NCBI GenBank assembly: GCA_023423215.1
Contig: JAFAFZ010000182.1
Span: 1 to 5,620 of the forward strand
DNA length: 5,620 nt
Source of the DNA: Actinomycetes bacterium
Lineage (GTDB): Bacteria; Actinomycetota; Acidimicrobiia; Acidimicrobiales; Microtrichaceae
Direction: 5' to 3'
Shown: one piece after another, positions 1 to 5,620 of the stretch
How the letters are laid out: each line of letters opens with the position of its first letter
Numbering within the stretch: the first letter of the stretch is position 1
Made by a program: the position numbers and the translations under genes
Notes under the pieces: generated by a model
What the model saw: only the letters and a program-made list of their open reading frames with translations
Database searches by the model: none
Told to the model about the DNA's origin: nothing

Positions 1-101
1 AGCAAGGACGGACCTGTTGGAAACGCTCTGCCGGGTGGCGGCGTGCGGCGATCAGGCCCATCGAGTCGGGCTGCACCTACTCCCCAGCGGGTGCGGCCCC
101 G

Positions 102-119
102 CCCGCATCGCCATGCGGG
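102..119. repeat. Perfect 7-bp inverted repeat (hairpin)
   Basis: CCCGCAT at 102-108 and ATGCGGG at 113-119 are perfect reverse complements around a 4-nt loop (CGCC). It could be a terminator for a rightward gene ending upstream of the window, or part of a 5' leader if a leftward gene begins near 61. No T-run follows immediately on either strand, although a slightly AT-richer stretch (AACTTTGT) starts at 126 on the plus strand. The structure is clear; its role is not. Confidence 0.35.
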
Positions 120-243
120 ACGGTGAACTTTGTACGACGTTCGTCATGTAACTGCAATGCGCGCGGGGGTGTTTACCCACCCGGTGGGCAGCCTGACCCT
201 GCGATTCCAGGGGTTTCGGCACGAACGTGTGACATCTGCACGT

Positions 244-267
244 CGTCACGAGGGCGTCACGAAGGGC
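244..267. repeat. Short tandem direct repeat, 11-13 bp
   Basis: CGTCACGAGGGC at 244-255 is followed at once by CGTCACGAAGGGC at 255-267, sharing one base, so the copies differ by a single inserted A. With only two copies it could be chance, or a pair of binding sites for a regulator. There is no gene close enough to say which. Confidence 0.3.
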
Positions 268-290
268 AGGCGACGGGTGCCCGGACGCGA

Positions 291-320
291 GTCGGGCGTC
301 GGTCGGAACCGACGCCCGTC
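291..320 (-). terminator. Hairpin downstream of tRNA-Ser, likely transcription terminator
   Basis: Positions 293-303 and 308-318 form a perfect 11-bp stem (CGGGCGTCGGT with ACCGACGCCCG). One T-T mismatch and a further G-C pair extend it to 291-320. Read on the minus strand, the strand of the tRNA, the loop is UCCG, which fits the stable UNCG tetraloop class, although the closing pair is U-A rather than the favoured C-G. The outer edge of the stem is only 3 nt past the encoded CCA (324-326). There is no U-tract, which is common for proposed actinobacterial terminators but makes intrinsic termination less certain; a 3'-end processing or stability role is also possible. Confidence 0.55.
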
Positions 321-323
321 ACA

Positions 324-415
<92 letters not shown>

Positions 416-426
416 AAGGTGCGGCC

Positions 427-454
427 ACTGTACCGTGCGGGCCGCGATCGTCAC
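427..454 (-). promoter_or_regulatory. Putative sigma-70-type promoter of tRNA-Ser
   Basis: On the minus strand GTGACG (454-449) resembles the -35 consensus TTGACA at four of six positions. It is followed after 16 nt by TACAGT (432-427), which fits the actinobacterial -10 form TANNNT. Transcription would then begin near 420, just ahead of the mature tRNA 5' end at 415. The -10 sits between two 6-bp inverted repeat arms, 421-426 (GCGGCC) and 440-445 (GGCCGC). In RNA these could form a hairpin that ends transcripts arriving from the PhoX-like gene. The promoter match is by eye only. Confidence 0.45.
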
Positions 455-490
455 CACAGCGCAACGTGGGCACGACCGTCGGCCCTGCGG

Positions 491-3307
491 TCAGAGCGGC
501 GTGCGCACGTCCAGGTCGTCGACGACCAGCACCTGCGGCAGGTTCGTCGACGAGCTCGAGATGTAGGCGTGCACGCCCACGCCGCCCGCGCCCTGGAGCG
601 CCGGCGTCGAGTCGTTGGCCTGGATCGTCCACCCGGCGGGCTCGCTCGCTGCGCCGAACCACACCTTGCCGGCCAGCGCCGTCGGACCGCTCCCGGTCGC
701 TCGCAACCGCAGGTGCACCACGGTGCCGGCGGCCAGCGCGGTCGGCAGGTTGACCGAGGTGATCGTCGCTTCGGCGCCGGACACGACGCGCTGCAGGACG
801 ACCGTGACCGCCGTCGGCTTCACCTGCGCACGCAGTCGGTACTCGGACGAGCCGACCTTGCGCACGGTCACGCTGATCGAGGTGCCGCCCCCGGTCGCCA
901 CCTTGTCGAGCGCCAGGTCCAGCCTCGCCTCGACGTCCGCGGCGGCGACCGATGCGAGCGTCGCGGCGCGGCTGACGCCCCCGCTCGGCAGCGTGATGCG
1001 ACCGGCACCGCCGTTCACCGCGAAGTTCGCCGCCGTGCCCGAGAGCGACCAGTTGCCGCCGACCTGCGCGGCGCCGAACCCGTTCGCGACCGTGCGGCCG
1101 AAGCCGTCGGCGGCGAGCACGTTCGAGCTCGGCGCCGTGACGGTGACCTGAGCGGAGGTCGAGCTCGTCGCGCCGTCGTCGTCGGTCACGGCCAACGTCG
1201 CCGTGTACGTGCCGGCGGCCGCATAGGTCCGCGACGTCGTCGCACCGCTGCCGGTCGTCCCGTCGCCGAAGTCCCACGCGTACTGCTGGATCGTGCCGTC
1301 GGGGTCCGACGAGCTCCGTGCGTCGAACGACGCGACGAGCCCGACGCTCGAGGCGGTGAACACCGCACTCGGCGGCGTGTTGGCCGGGGGAGCGGTGGCG
1401 GTGACGAGCTGCTCGCGCTGGCCGGTCGCTCCGTCGTCGTCGGTCACCGTCAAGCGCACCAGGTAGCTGCCGGGTGCCGCGTAGGTGTGCGACGCCGTCG
1501 CACCCGTCGCGCTGCCGCCGTCCCCGAAGTCCCAGACGTGCTGCGCGACCGTGCCGTCAGGGTCGCTGCTGGCCGACGCGTCGACGCTGAGCTGCAACGA
1601 CGAGATCTGCGCGGTGAACGCGGCGGTCGGGGCGACGTTGGCCGGGGGCGGGCCCGACTCGGTCCGCACGACCAGGTCCGGACGGCCCCGCGAGTTCTCC
1701 CTCGAGTTGATGGTCACCATCGAGGCCGTGGTCGCCGGTTGGCGGACCGCGAAGGCGACGCGCGTCGCGCCCTCGGCACGACGGGCGGCGACCCAGGCGG
1801 TGACGTCGACGTCGTAGCGGGTCGCCGACGTGGTCGAGGCGGTGAACGTGCCGAGCACCGGCCCGGGCGTCGGGCGGTTGTTCCAGTTGGTCGTCGCGCC
1901 CGCCCACGAGACGTCGCTCACGCCGCGCACCTCGGTCGGCCCGGCGGCGCCGGTCGACAGCGCAGCGGTCAGCCGCAGCGTCGCGGCGCTCACCGTGGCG
2001 GGGTTCGCCGCGCCCAGGTCGACCAGCAGGTACGACCAGCGGGTGTAGAGGTCGTTCGAGTTCTGGCACGCGGCGAGCAGCGTCGCCGTCGCGTACGACG
2101 TCGACGCGTAGGTGCCGCCGCGCACGTAGGTGTCGTCGACGACGGGGAAGGTCGTCTCGGTCGGCACCGGTCCGCCGACGTCGGTGCGGAACGGTCCGGT
2201 GACCTCCCACGTCACGCCGGTCGTGCCGTCGGCGCCGCGCTGGGACGAGAAGTAGAGCCTCGTGCCGTCGGGGCTGAAGGCCGGCCCGGTGACCTCGGAG
2301 CCGTCGTGGCCGACGATCCGGCAGAACGCGCTGACCTGCGTGGTGCCACCGACGGGGCCGAGCACGCAGAGCTCCATGTTCCCGCCGTCCTCGGCCACGA
2401 ACACGTCCCCCGACCGCGGGTGCACGGTCACGTTGTCGACCTGGGTGAGATCGCTCGGATCTGTCGAGCAGTCGTGCAGGACCGTCAACATGTTCGTCGA
2501 CGGGACCAGCTTCCAGATCTTCCGGTCGTACTTGGTCGTGAAGTAGATCGCGCCGTTGCCGGCCCACATGCCCTCTCCGCCGTTGAACGGCGTCGTGGTC
2601 GACTGGCGATCGGCGGTGCTGGCCGAGGTCGGCACCCAGCTGACGGTGGTGCCGCTGACCGACGCCGCCCACAGCGTGCCCGAGGACAGGTCACCGGGCG
2701 TGCCGGGCACGAACCGGTAGAGGCGGCCGACCGGGTCGTCCTCGGTCAGGTAGACGACGCCGGTCGCCGGGTCGACGGCGGCGGCCTCGTGGTTGAACGT
2801 GCCCATCGCCGTTCGCCGCACGCCCTGACCGCTCTGCTGCGGGTTGCACTCCCAGACCCGACCGGCGGTGCCGTTCTCCTCGCACGAGAGCCACGTGCCC
2901 CACGGCGTCGGGCCGCCGGCGCAGTTCTTCGTCGTCCCGCTCAGGATCGGGTACGCGGCCTCGATCGTGCCGTCGGCGGCGCAGCGCACCGCCGAGACGC
3001 CGCCACCGCCGCTGCCGACCTCGGCGTTGGACGCGTACACCCAGCCGCCCGACGGGGTCGGGAAGCAGGCGCCGCCGTCGGGGAACGAGTGCCAGAGGTG
3101 GTTGGTGCCGGCGACCGCGGTGCCCGTCCGCGCGATGACCCGGCTGGTGAAGCCCGCGGGCAGCTGCAACCCGTTGGCGTCCGCCGGGCGCAGCGCGCCG
3201 TACGGGCCGGGTCCGGCGGTCGCCGCGAACACCGGGCGCCAGAGATCGGCGCCGAGGGCGCCCATCCCCGCGAGCGCCCCGCCGACGAGGAACCTGCGTC
3301 GTTCCAC
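491..3307 (-). CDS. Secreted PhoX/DUF839-family protein with CBM96-like, two PKD and a C-terminal domain
   Basis: A complete 938-residue protein. Residues 1-28 form a Tat signal peptide (RRRFL, a Gly/Ala-rich core, likely cut after VFA), so it should be exported folded. Residues about 40-375 match the PhoX/DUF839 family: TPWGTWLSCEEN (134-145), NHEAA then YLTEDDPVGRLYRFVP (172-201), EDGGN (306-310) and SPDGTRLYFSSQ (345-356). Characterised PhoX enzymes are Ca/Fe-dependent phosphomonoesterases, and the Cys of the CEE motif (C142 here) is recalled as an iron ligand. This domain is shorter than Pseudomonas-type PhoX, so phosphatase activity is inferred, not shown. Residues 384-550 resemble CBM96/DNRLRE domains (NWNNRP, DVDVTAWV, NSREN, RPDLVV). 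PKD domains lie at 559-637 and 646-725 (WDFGDG at 592 and 678), and a concanavalin-like module of unknown function at 729-938. The GTG start is chosen for its ribosome binding site and the signal peptide. It follows the upstream gene by 25 nt; no separate promoter or Pho box is visible. Confidence 0.93.
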   Translation of the reverse strand: MERRRFLVGGALAGMGALGADLWRPVFAATAGPGPYGALRPADANGLQLPAGFTSRVIARTGTAVAGTNHLWHSFPDGGACFPTPSGGWVYASNAEVGSGGGGVSAVRCAADGTIEAAYPILSGTTKNCAGGPTPWGTWLSCEENGTAGRVWECNPQQSGQGVRRTAMGTFNHEAAAVDPATGVVYLTEDDPVGRLYRFVPGTPGDLSSGTLWAASVSGTTVSWVPTSASTADRQSTTTPFNGGEGMWAGNGAIYFTTKYDRKIWKLVPSTNMLTVLHDCSTDPSDLTQVDNVTVHPRSGDVFVAEDGGNMELCVLGPVGGTTQVSAFCRIVGHDGSEVTGPAFSPDGTRLYFSSQRGADGTTGVTWEVTGPFRTDVGGPVPTETTFPVVDDTYVRGGTYASTSYATATLLAACQNSNDLYTRWSYLLVDLGAANPATVSAATLRLTAALSTGAAGPTEVRGVSDVSWAGATTNWNNRPTPGPVLGTFTASTTSATRYDVDVTAWVAARRAEGATRVAFAVRQPATTASMVTINSRENSRGRPDLVVRTESGPPPANVAPTAAFTAQISSLQLSVDASASSDPDGTVAQHVWDFGDGGSATGATASHTYAAPGSYLVRLTVTDDDGATGQREQLVTATAPPANTPPSAVFTASSVGLVASFDARSSSDPDGTIQQYAWDFGDGTTGSGATTSRTYAAAGTYTATLAVTDDDGATSSTSAQVTVTAPSSNVLAADGFGRTVANGFGAAQVGGNWSLSGTAANFAVNGGAGRITLPSGGVSRAATLASVAAADVEARLDLALDKVATGGGTSISVTVRKVGSSEYRLRAQVKPTAVTVVLQRVVSGAEATITSVNLPTALAAGTVVHLRLRATGSGPTALAGKVWFGAASEPAGWTIQANDSTPALQGAGGVGVHAYISSSSTNLPQVLVVDDLDVRTPL
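494..1123 (-). repeat. C-terminal module, copy 1 (in the PhoX-like protein)
   Basis: This stretch encodes residues 729-938 of the PhoX-like protein. It is paralogous to the module at 3336-3974, with about two thirds of residues identical by hand alignment (139 of 206). The best-conserved blocks are GVSRAATL, VRKVG.SEYRLR, HLRLRATGSG, TALAGKVWFGAA, WTIQAND and GGVGVHAYIS. Exact DNA matches include 651-682 with 3496-3527 (32 nt) and 557-577 with 3402-3422 (21 nt). Alternating beta-strand-like sequence with many Gly and Thr residues suggests a jelly-roll (LamG/concanavalin-like) fold; this is inference. Confidence 0.85.
1133..1633 (-). repeat. Two PKD-domain repeats in the PhoX-like protein
   Basis: Two consecutive PKD (polycystic kidney disease, Ig-like) domains of about 80 residues each occupy residues 559-637 and 646-725, their WDFGDG motifs exactly 86 residues apart. 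Each has SSDPDGT, WDFGDG, a TYAA.G.Y strand and VTDDDGAT. The DDDGAT stretch leaves a recurrent DNA word, CCGTCGTCGTCGGTCAC on the plus strand, at 1173-1189 and 1431-1447. The same word recurs in the neighbouring gene at 4015-4031 and, with one mismatch, at 4273-4289. PKD domains usually act as rigid extracellular spacers or interaction domains. Confidence 0.88.
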
Positions 3308-3332
3308 GATGGACCTCCCCGCTGCTGCCCGG
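3308..3332 (-). promoter_or_regulatory. Ribosome binding site of the PhoX-like gene in a 25-nt intergenic gap
   Basis: On the minus strand GGGGAGG (3320-3314) lies 6 nt before the GTG start at 3307-3305, an almost ideal Shine-Dalgarno match and spacing. It fixes the start codon and places the Tat motif at residues 3-6. The gap back to the stop of the preceding gene (TGA at 3335-3333) is only 25 nt and holds no recognisable promoter or terminator, so the two genes are probably one operon with independent translation initiation. Confidence 0.8.
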
Positions 3333-5620
3333 TCAGCCCTGCGCCGCGGCGACGACGAGGTTGTCGACGCTCAGCACGTTGGGGGCCTCGGTCGACGACC
3401 CCGAGATGTAGGCGTGCACGCCGACCCCACCCGGACCCTGCAGGCCGGCCGAGGTGTCGTTGGCCTGGATGGTCCACGCGGCGGGCTCGGCCGCGGCGCC
3501 GAACCACACCTTGCCGGCCAGCGCCGTGGTGCCCGAGCCGGTCGCCCGGAGCCGGAGGTGGATCGGGGTGCCGGGCGAGTAGACGACGCCGGAGAGCGTC
3601 TGGTTCACGATGGTGCTCTCGACACCCCCGACGACCCGCTGCAGCTGCACGTTCGTCGAGGTCGGCTTGAGCTGGACCCGCAGCCGGTACTCGGAGTTGC
3701 CGACCTTGCGCACGACGGTCGAGACCGAGGTGCCACCACCCGTCGGTGCCTTGCCGAGCGACAGGTCGACGACCGACTCGACGTCCGCCACCGAGACCGA
3801 GCCGAGCGTCGCGGCCCGGCTGACCCCGGCGGACGGGAGCGTCATGCGACCGGCTGCGCCGTTGACCGCGAAGTCCGCAAGGCTGCCCGAGAGCGACCAG
3901 GTGCCGCCGGCGTTCGCCGCGCCCCACCCGTTCGTGGTGGTCCGCTCGAACGAGTCACCCGCCAGCAGCACCGCGTTGCCCACGGTCACCTGGCGCGTCG
4001 TGGTGCCGGTGGCGCCGTCGTCGTCGGTCACCGTGAGCGTGATGGTGTAGGTGCCTGCCGCGGCGTAGGTGCGAGAGGCGGTGGCGCCGGTGGCGGTCGC
4101 GCCGTCGCCGAAGTTCCAGGCGTAGCCGGTGATCGAACCGTCGCTGTCGCCCGAGCCGGACCCGTTGACCGACACCGCGAGACCGCTCGCCTGGGTCGTG
4201 AACGAGGCGGTCGGCGGGCTGTTCGTCGGTGCCGCGTTCACCGTCACCTGCCGGGTGGTGGTGTTCGTCGCGCCGTCGTCGTCGGTGACGGTGAGGGTCA
4301 CCGTGTACGTGCCCGGGGCCGCGTAGGTGCGGCTGGCGGTCACGCCCGAGCCGGTCGAGCCGTCCCCGAAGTTCCACGCGTAGTTCGTGATCGTGCCGTC
4401 GCCGTCACCCGAGCCCGACGCGTTCACGTTGGCGGTGAGCAGCGAGGTCGACGCCGTGAAGGACGCGGTGGGCGGCTGGTTCGGGACCGGCACCGACCCG
4501 CGGCCGCTGGCGTTGTAGTGCGCCGCCACCCGGGACGCCGGGAGGGCGTTGTAGTAGTAGACGGCGACCTCGTCGATCTGGCCGCTGAAGTTGTCGGTGC
4601 TCGGCCGGTTCGGCACGCCCGACAGCGAGCCGGCGCCCACACGCCAGTAGCCCTGGTAGGCGCCGCCGCCGACGACGTCGGTGCGGACCGCGACCTGCAC
4701 GCCGTCCACGTAGAGCCGCATGCCCGAGTCGCCGACCGTGCCGACGATGTGGTGCCACTGGTTGTTGTTGAGCGCCGTGGGCGACTGGATGACCTGGCGA
4801 CCGTTGTAGGTGGTCGTGAAGTTCACCCGGCCGTTGTTGCTCATGAAGAGGATCCGGTCACGTGCGGTGTCGGACCCGGTCGTCGAGTTCGTCATGCCGA
4901 CGATGCGTCCGCCGCTCGTGGTCGAGGTGCGGATCCACGCCTCGATCGTGAAGTCCTCGGGCGTGTCGACCTTCGTGGGCCCGTAGACGAGCGAGTTCGC
5001 GTTGTTGGAGAACGAGGCGGCGGTGTTGGACTCGTTCGTCATGGCGCCCGCGGCGCCGAACGTCACGGCGCTGCCCTTGGTGCCGCGCTCGTTCGCGACG
5101 GCCGGCGCAGCGGACGTCGCGCCTGCTGCGTCACCGAAGCGCCAGTGGATGCGGGGGCCGTCCGCCATGACCTCGTCCGCGTAGGGGCTGACCTGACCCG
5201 AGCCGGCGACCGTGACGTTCACGGTGTCGCTGGCGGCCTGGTTGCCGTCCGGATCGGTGACGGTCACGCGGTAGGCCACCGAGGCGCCCGGCGTGAGCCC
5301 GGTGTCGGTGAAGCCGATGCTCTGGCGGTTCCAGAACGTCGACGCGACCGTTCGGGTGTGCACCGTGGTGCCGTTGCGCTGGATGCGGTAGGTCAGGTTG
5401 AGCGAGTCACGATCCCAGTTCGCCGGGAACGAGACGCGCACCCGACCGCTGGAGGTCGACTGGACGTTGAGCGGGAAGCTGGCGGCGCTCAGGCGCGGGC
5501 CGCTGTCGTTGGGTGCGATGTTGCGGGCGGCGAAGCGCACCAGGCCCTGCTGCGCCTGGTTGTTGACCCGGGTGAACTCACCGCCGGCCACCAGGTACTG
5601 CTCGTTGGCGGCGATGGTCC
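3333..5620 (-). CDS. Large secreted/surface-type protein with FN3-like, LamG, two PKD and a C-terminal domain (5' end missing)
   Basis: The 3' end of a gene that runs off the right edge. A GTG at 5591 is an internal valine, because the frame stays open to 5620 (TIAANEQYLVAGGEFTRVNN). That N-terminal piece, with VAGGEFTRVN and QQGLVRFA, looks like the last blade of a beta-propeller of the delta-60/kelch-like kind seen in actinobacterial surface proteins. Numbered from 5591, next come an FN3/Ig-like domain (about 29-129; LTYRIQRNGT, AYRVTVTDPDGN) and a LamG domain (136-362; FTIEAWIRT, NNQWHHIVGTV, MRLYVDGVQV, GQIDEVAVYYYNAL). Two PKD domains follow (373-452 and 459-538; WNFGDG at 406 and 492), then the shared C-terminal module (540-752). 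It has no membrane segment, LPXTG motif or cysteine in the visible part, and no catalytic motif. The likely role is extracellular glycan or surface binding; the missing N-terminus could carry a signal peptide or an enzyme domain. Confidence 0.92.
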   Translation of the reverse strand, partial: TIAANEQYLVAGGEFTRVNNQAQQGLVRFAARNIAPNDSGPRLSAASFPLNVQSTSSGRVRVSFPANWDRDSLNLTYRIQRNGTTVHTRTVASTFWNRQSIGFTDTGLTPGASVAYRVTVTDPDGNQAASDTVNVTVAGSGQVSPYADEVMADGPRIHWRFGDAAGATSAAPAVANERGTKGSAVTFGAAGAMTNESNTAASFSNNANSLVYGPTKVDTPEDFTIEAWIRTSTTSGGRIVGMTNSTTGSDTARDRILFMSNNGRVNFTTTYNGRQVIQSPTALNNNQWHHIVGTVGDSGMRLYVDGVQVAVRTDVVGGGAYQGYWRVGAGSLSGVPNRPSTDNFSGQIDEVAVYYYNALPASRVAAHYNASGRGSVPVPNQPPTASFTASTSLLTANVNASGSGDGDGTITNYAWNFGDGSTGSGVTASRTYAAPGTYTVTLTVTDDDGATNTTTRQVTVNAAPTNSPPTASFTTQASGLAVSVNGSGSGDSDGSITGYAWNFGDGATATGATASRTYAAAGTYTITLTVTDDDGATGTTTRQVTVGNAVLLAGDSFERTTTNGWGAANAGGTWSLSGSLADFAVNGAAGRMTLPSAGVSRAATLGSVSVADVESVVDLSLGKAPTGGGTSVSTVVRKVGNSEYRLRVQLKPTSTNVQLQRVVGGVESTIVNQTLSGVVYSPGTPIHLRLRATGSGTTALAGKVWFGAAAEPAAWTIQANDTSAGLQGPGGVGVHAYISGSSTEAPNVLSVDNLVVAAAQG
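3336..3974 (-). repeat. C-terminal module, copy 2 (in the LamG/PKD protein)
   Basis: Encodes the last 213 residues of the upstream gene, homologous to the module at 494-1123. Divergence is concentrated in one loop (around IVNQTLSGVVYSPGTP here, ITSVNLPTALAAGTV in the other copy) and at the extreme C-terminus, where the two proteins end differently (VAAAQG and DVRTPL). The conserved core therefore looks like a folded domain rather than a short terminal sorting signal. I cannot assign it to a named family from sequence alone; a concanavalin/LamG-like fold is the best guess. Confidence 0.85.
3978..4475 (-). repeat. Two PKD-domain repeats in the LamG/PKD protein
   Basis: Two PKD domains, very similar to each other, share the motifs PPTASFT, GDGDGT or GDSDGS, YAWNFGDG, SRTYAA.GTYT and LTVTDDDGAT. 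The WNFGDG motifs are 86 residues apart, the same spacing as in the PhoX-like protein. From the first of them to the C-terminus is 346 residues in both proteins. The central motif reads WNFGDG here and WDFGDG in the neighbour, so the pairs have diverged within each gene. Confidence 0.88.

Larger units (their letters stand above)
1..290. other. Left-edge region without a supported gene
   Basis: I see no convincing complete gene here. All three plus frames stay open for more than 40 codons from the left edge. Frame 2 (stop TAA at 149-151) gives the most protein-like peptide, ending in RDGELCTTFVM, so it could be the tail of a rightward gene. Its third-position GC is only about 80%, below the two clear genes, and such open runs arise by chance at this GC. 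Alternatively, a leftward gene could start at the ATG read from 61 on the minus strand. A weak sigma-70-like promoter, TTGCAG (157-152), 17 nt, TACAAA (134-129), faces that way, but no good ribosome binding site precedes the ATG. Other contents are a 7-bp hairpin at 102-119, a small inverted repeat at 176-188 and a direct repeat at 244-267. Confidence 0.4.

Noticed and set aside
1557..2672. A 371-codon minus-strand frame inside the PhoX-like gene, and similar ones at 375-1277 and 2941-3927
   Set aside because: They overlap clear genes in another frame on the same strand, are rich in Arg, His and Gly, and the third runs through the intergenic gap between the two genes. All are frame shadows.
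3263..3265. Alternative ATG start at codon 15 of the PhoX-like gene
   Set aside because: It would remove the RRRFL Tat motif and has no ribosome binding site, whereas the GTG at 3307 has GGGGAGG at 6 nt.
419..3670. A 1083-codon open frame on the plus strand across both genes
   Set aside because: It is antisense to two well-supported genes, is dominated by Arg, Ala and Gly, shows no recognisable motif, and crosses the boundary between them. Long antisense frames are expected at this GC content because of the strong third-position bias.
1133..4475. CRISPR or tandem-repeat array based on the recurrent CCGTCGTCGTCGG word
   Set aside because: The four copies each encode the TDDDGA motif of a PKD domain, are about 260 bp apart within each gene, and are explained by protein domain repetition.
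5589..5591. GTG at 5591 as the start of the LamG/PKD gene
   Set aside because: The frame is open to the window edge, the preceding codons continue a propeller-like repeat, no Shine-Dalgarno sequence stands before it, and no signal peptide would result.

Overview
The window is about 70% GC. Both long genes use GC-ending codons almost exclusively, one starts with GTG behind a strong Shine-Dalgarno sequence, and the tRNA carries an encoded CCA. This points to a high-GC actinomycete-type bacterium (Actinomycetota); the class cannot be fixed from the sequence.

Layout from right to left, the direction of transcription of everything I can support. (1) Positions 5620-3333, minus strand: the 3' part of a large secreted or surface-type protein whose start lies outside the window. 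It holds the end of a repeat region that looks like a beta-propeller, an FN3/Ig-like domain, a LamG (concanavalin-like) domain, two PKD domains and a roughly 210-residue C-terminal module. (2) Positions 3307-491, minus strand: a complete 938-residue protein with a Tat signal peptide, a PhoX/DUF839 domain, a CBM96/DNRLRE-type domain, two PKD domains and a second copy of the same C-terminal module. It starts 25 nt after the first gene's stop, with its own ribosome binding site, so the two are probably co-transcribed. (3) Positions 415-324, minus strand: tRNA-Ser(GCU), with a plausible own promoter at 427-454 and a strong hairpin just past its 3' end at 291-320. (4) Positions 1-290: no convincing gene, only small inverted and direct repeats and an ambiguous open stretch at the left edge.

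The two proteins appear to be an extracellular pair. One carries a probable metal-dependent phosphoesterase (PhoX family) fused to a putative glycan-binding domain; the other carries adhesin-like or glycan-binding domains. Both end in the same PKD-PKD-C-terminal tail, 346 residues from the first PKD WxFGDG motif to the end in each, with about two thirds identity in the C-terminal module. Neither has a visible LPXTG motif or C-terminal membrane anchor. The most interesting question here is whether the shared module is a localisation, attachment or glycan-binding domain that puts both proteins in the same place. This is inference; no function is proven by the sequence.
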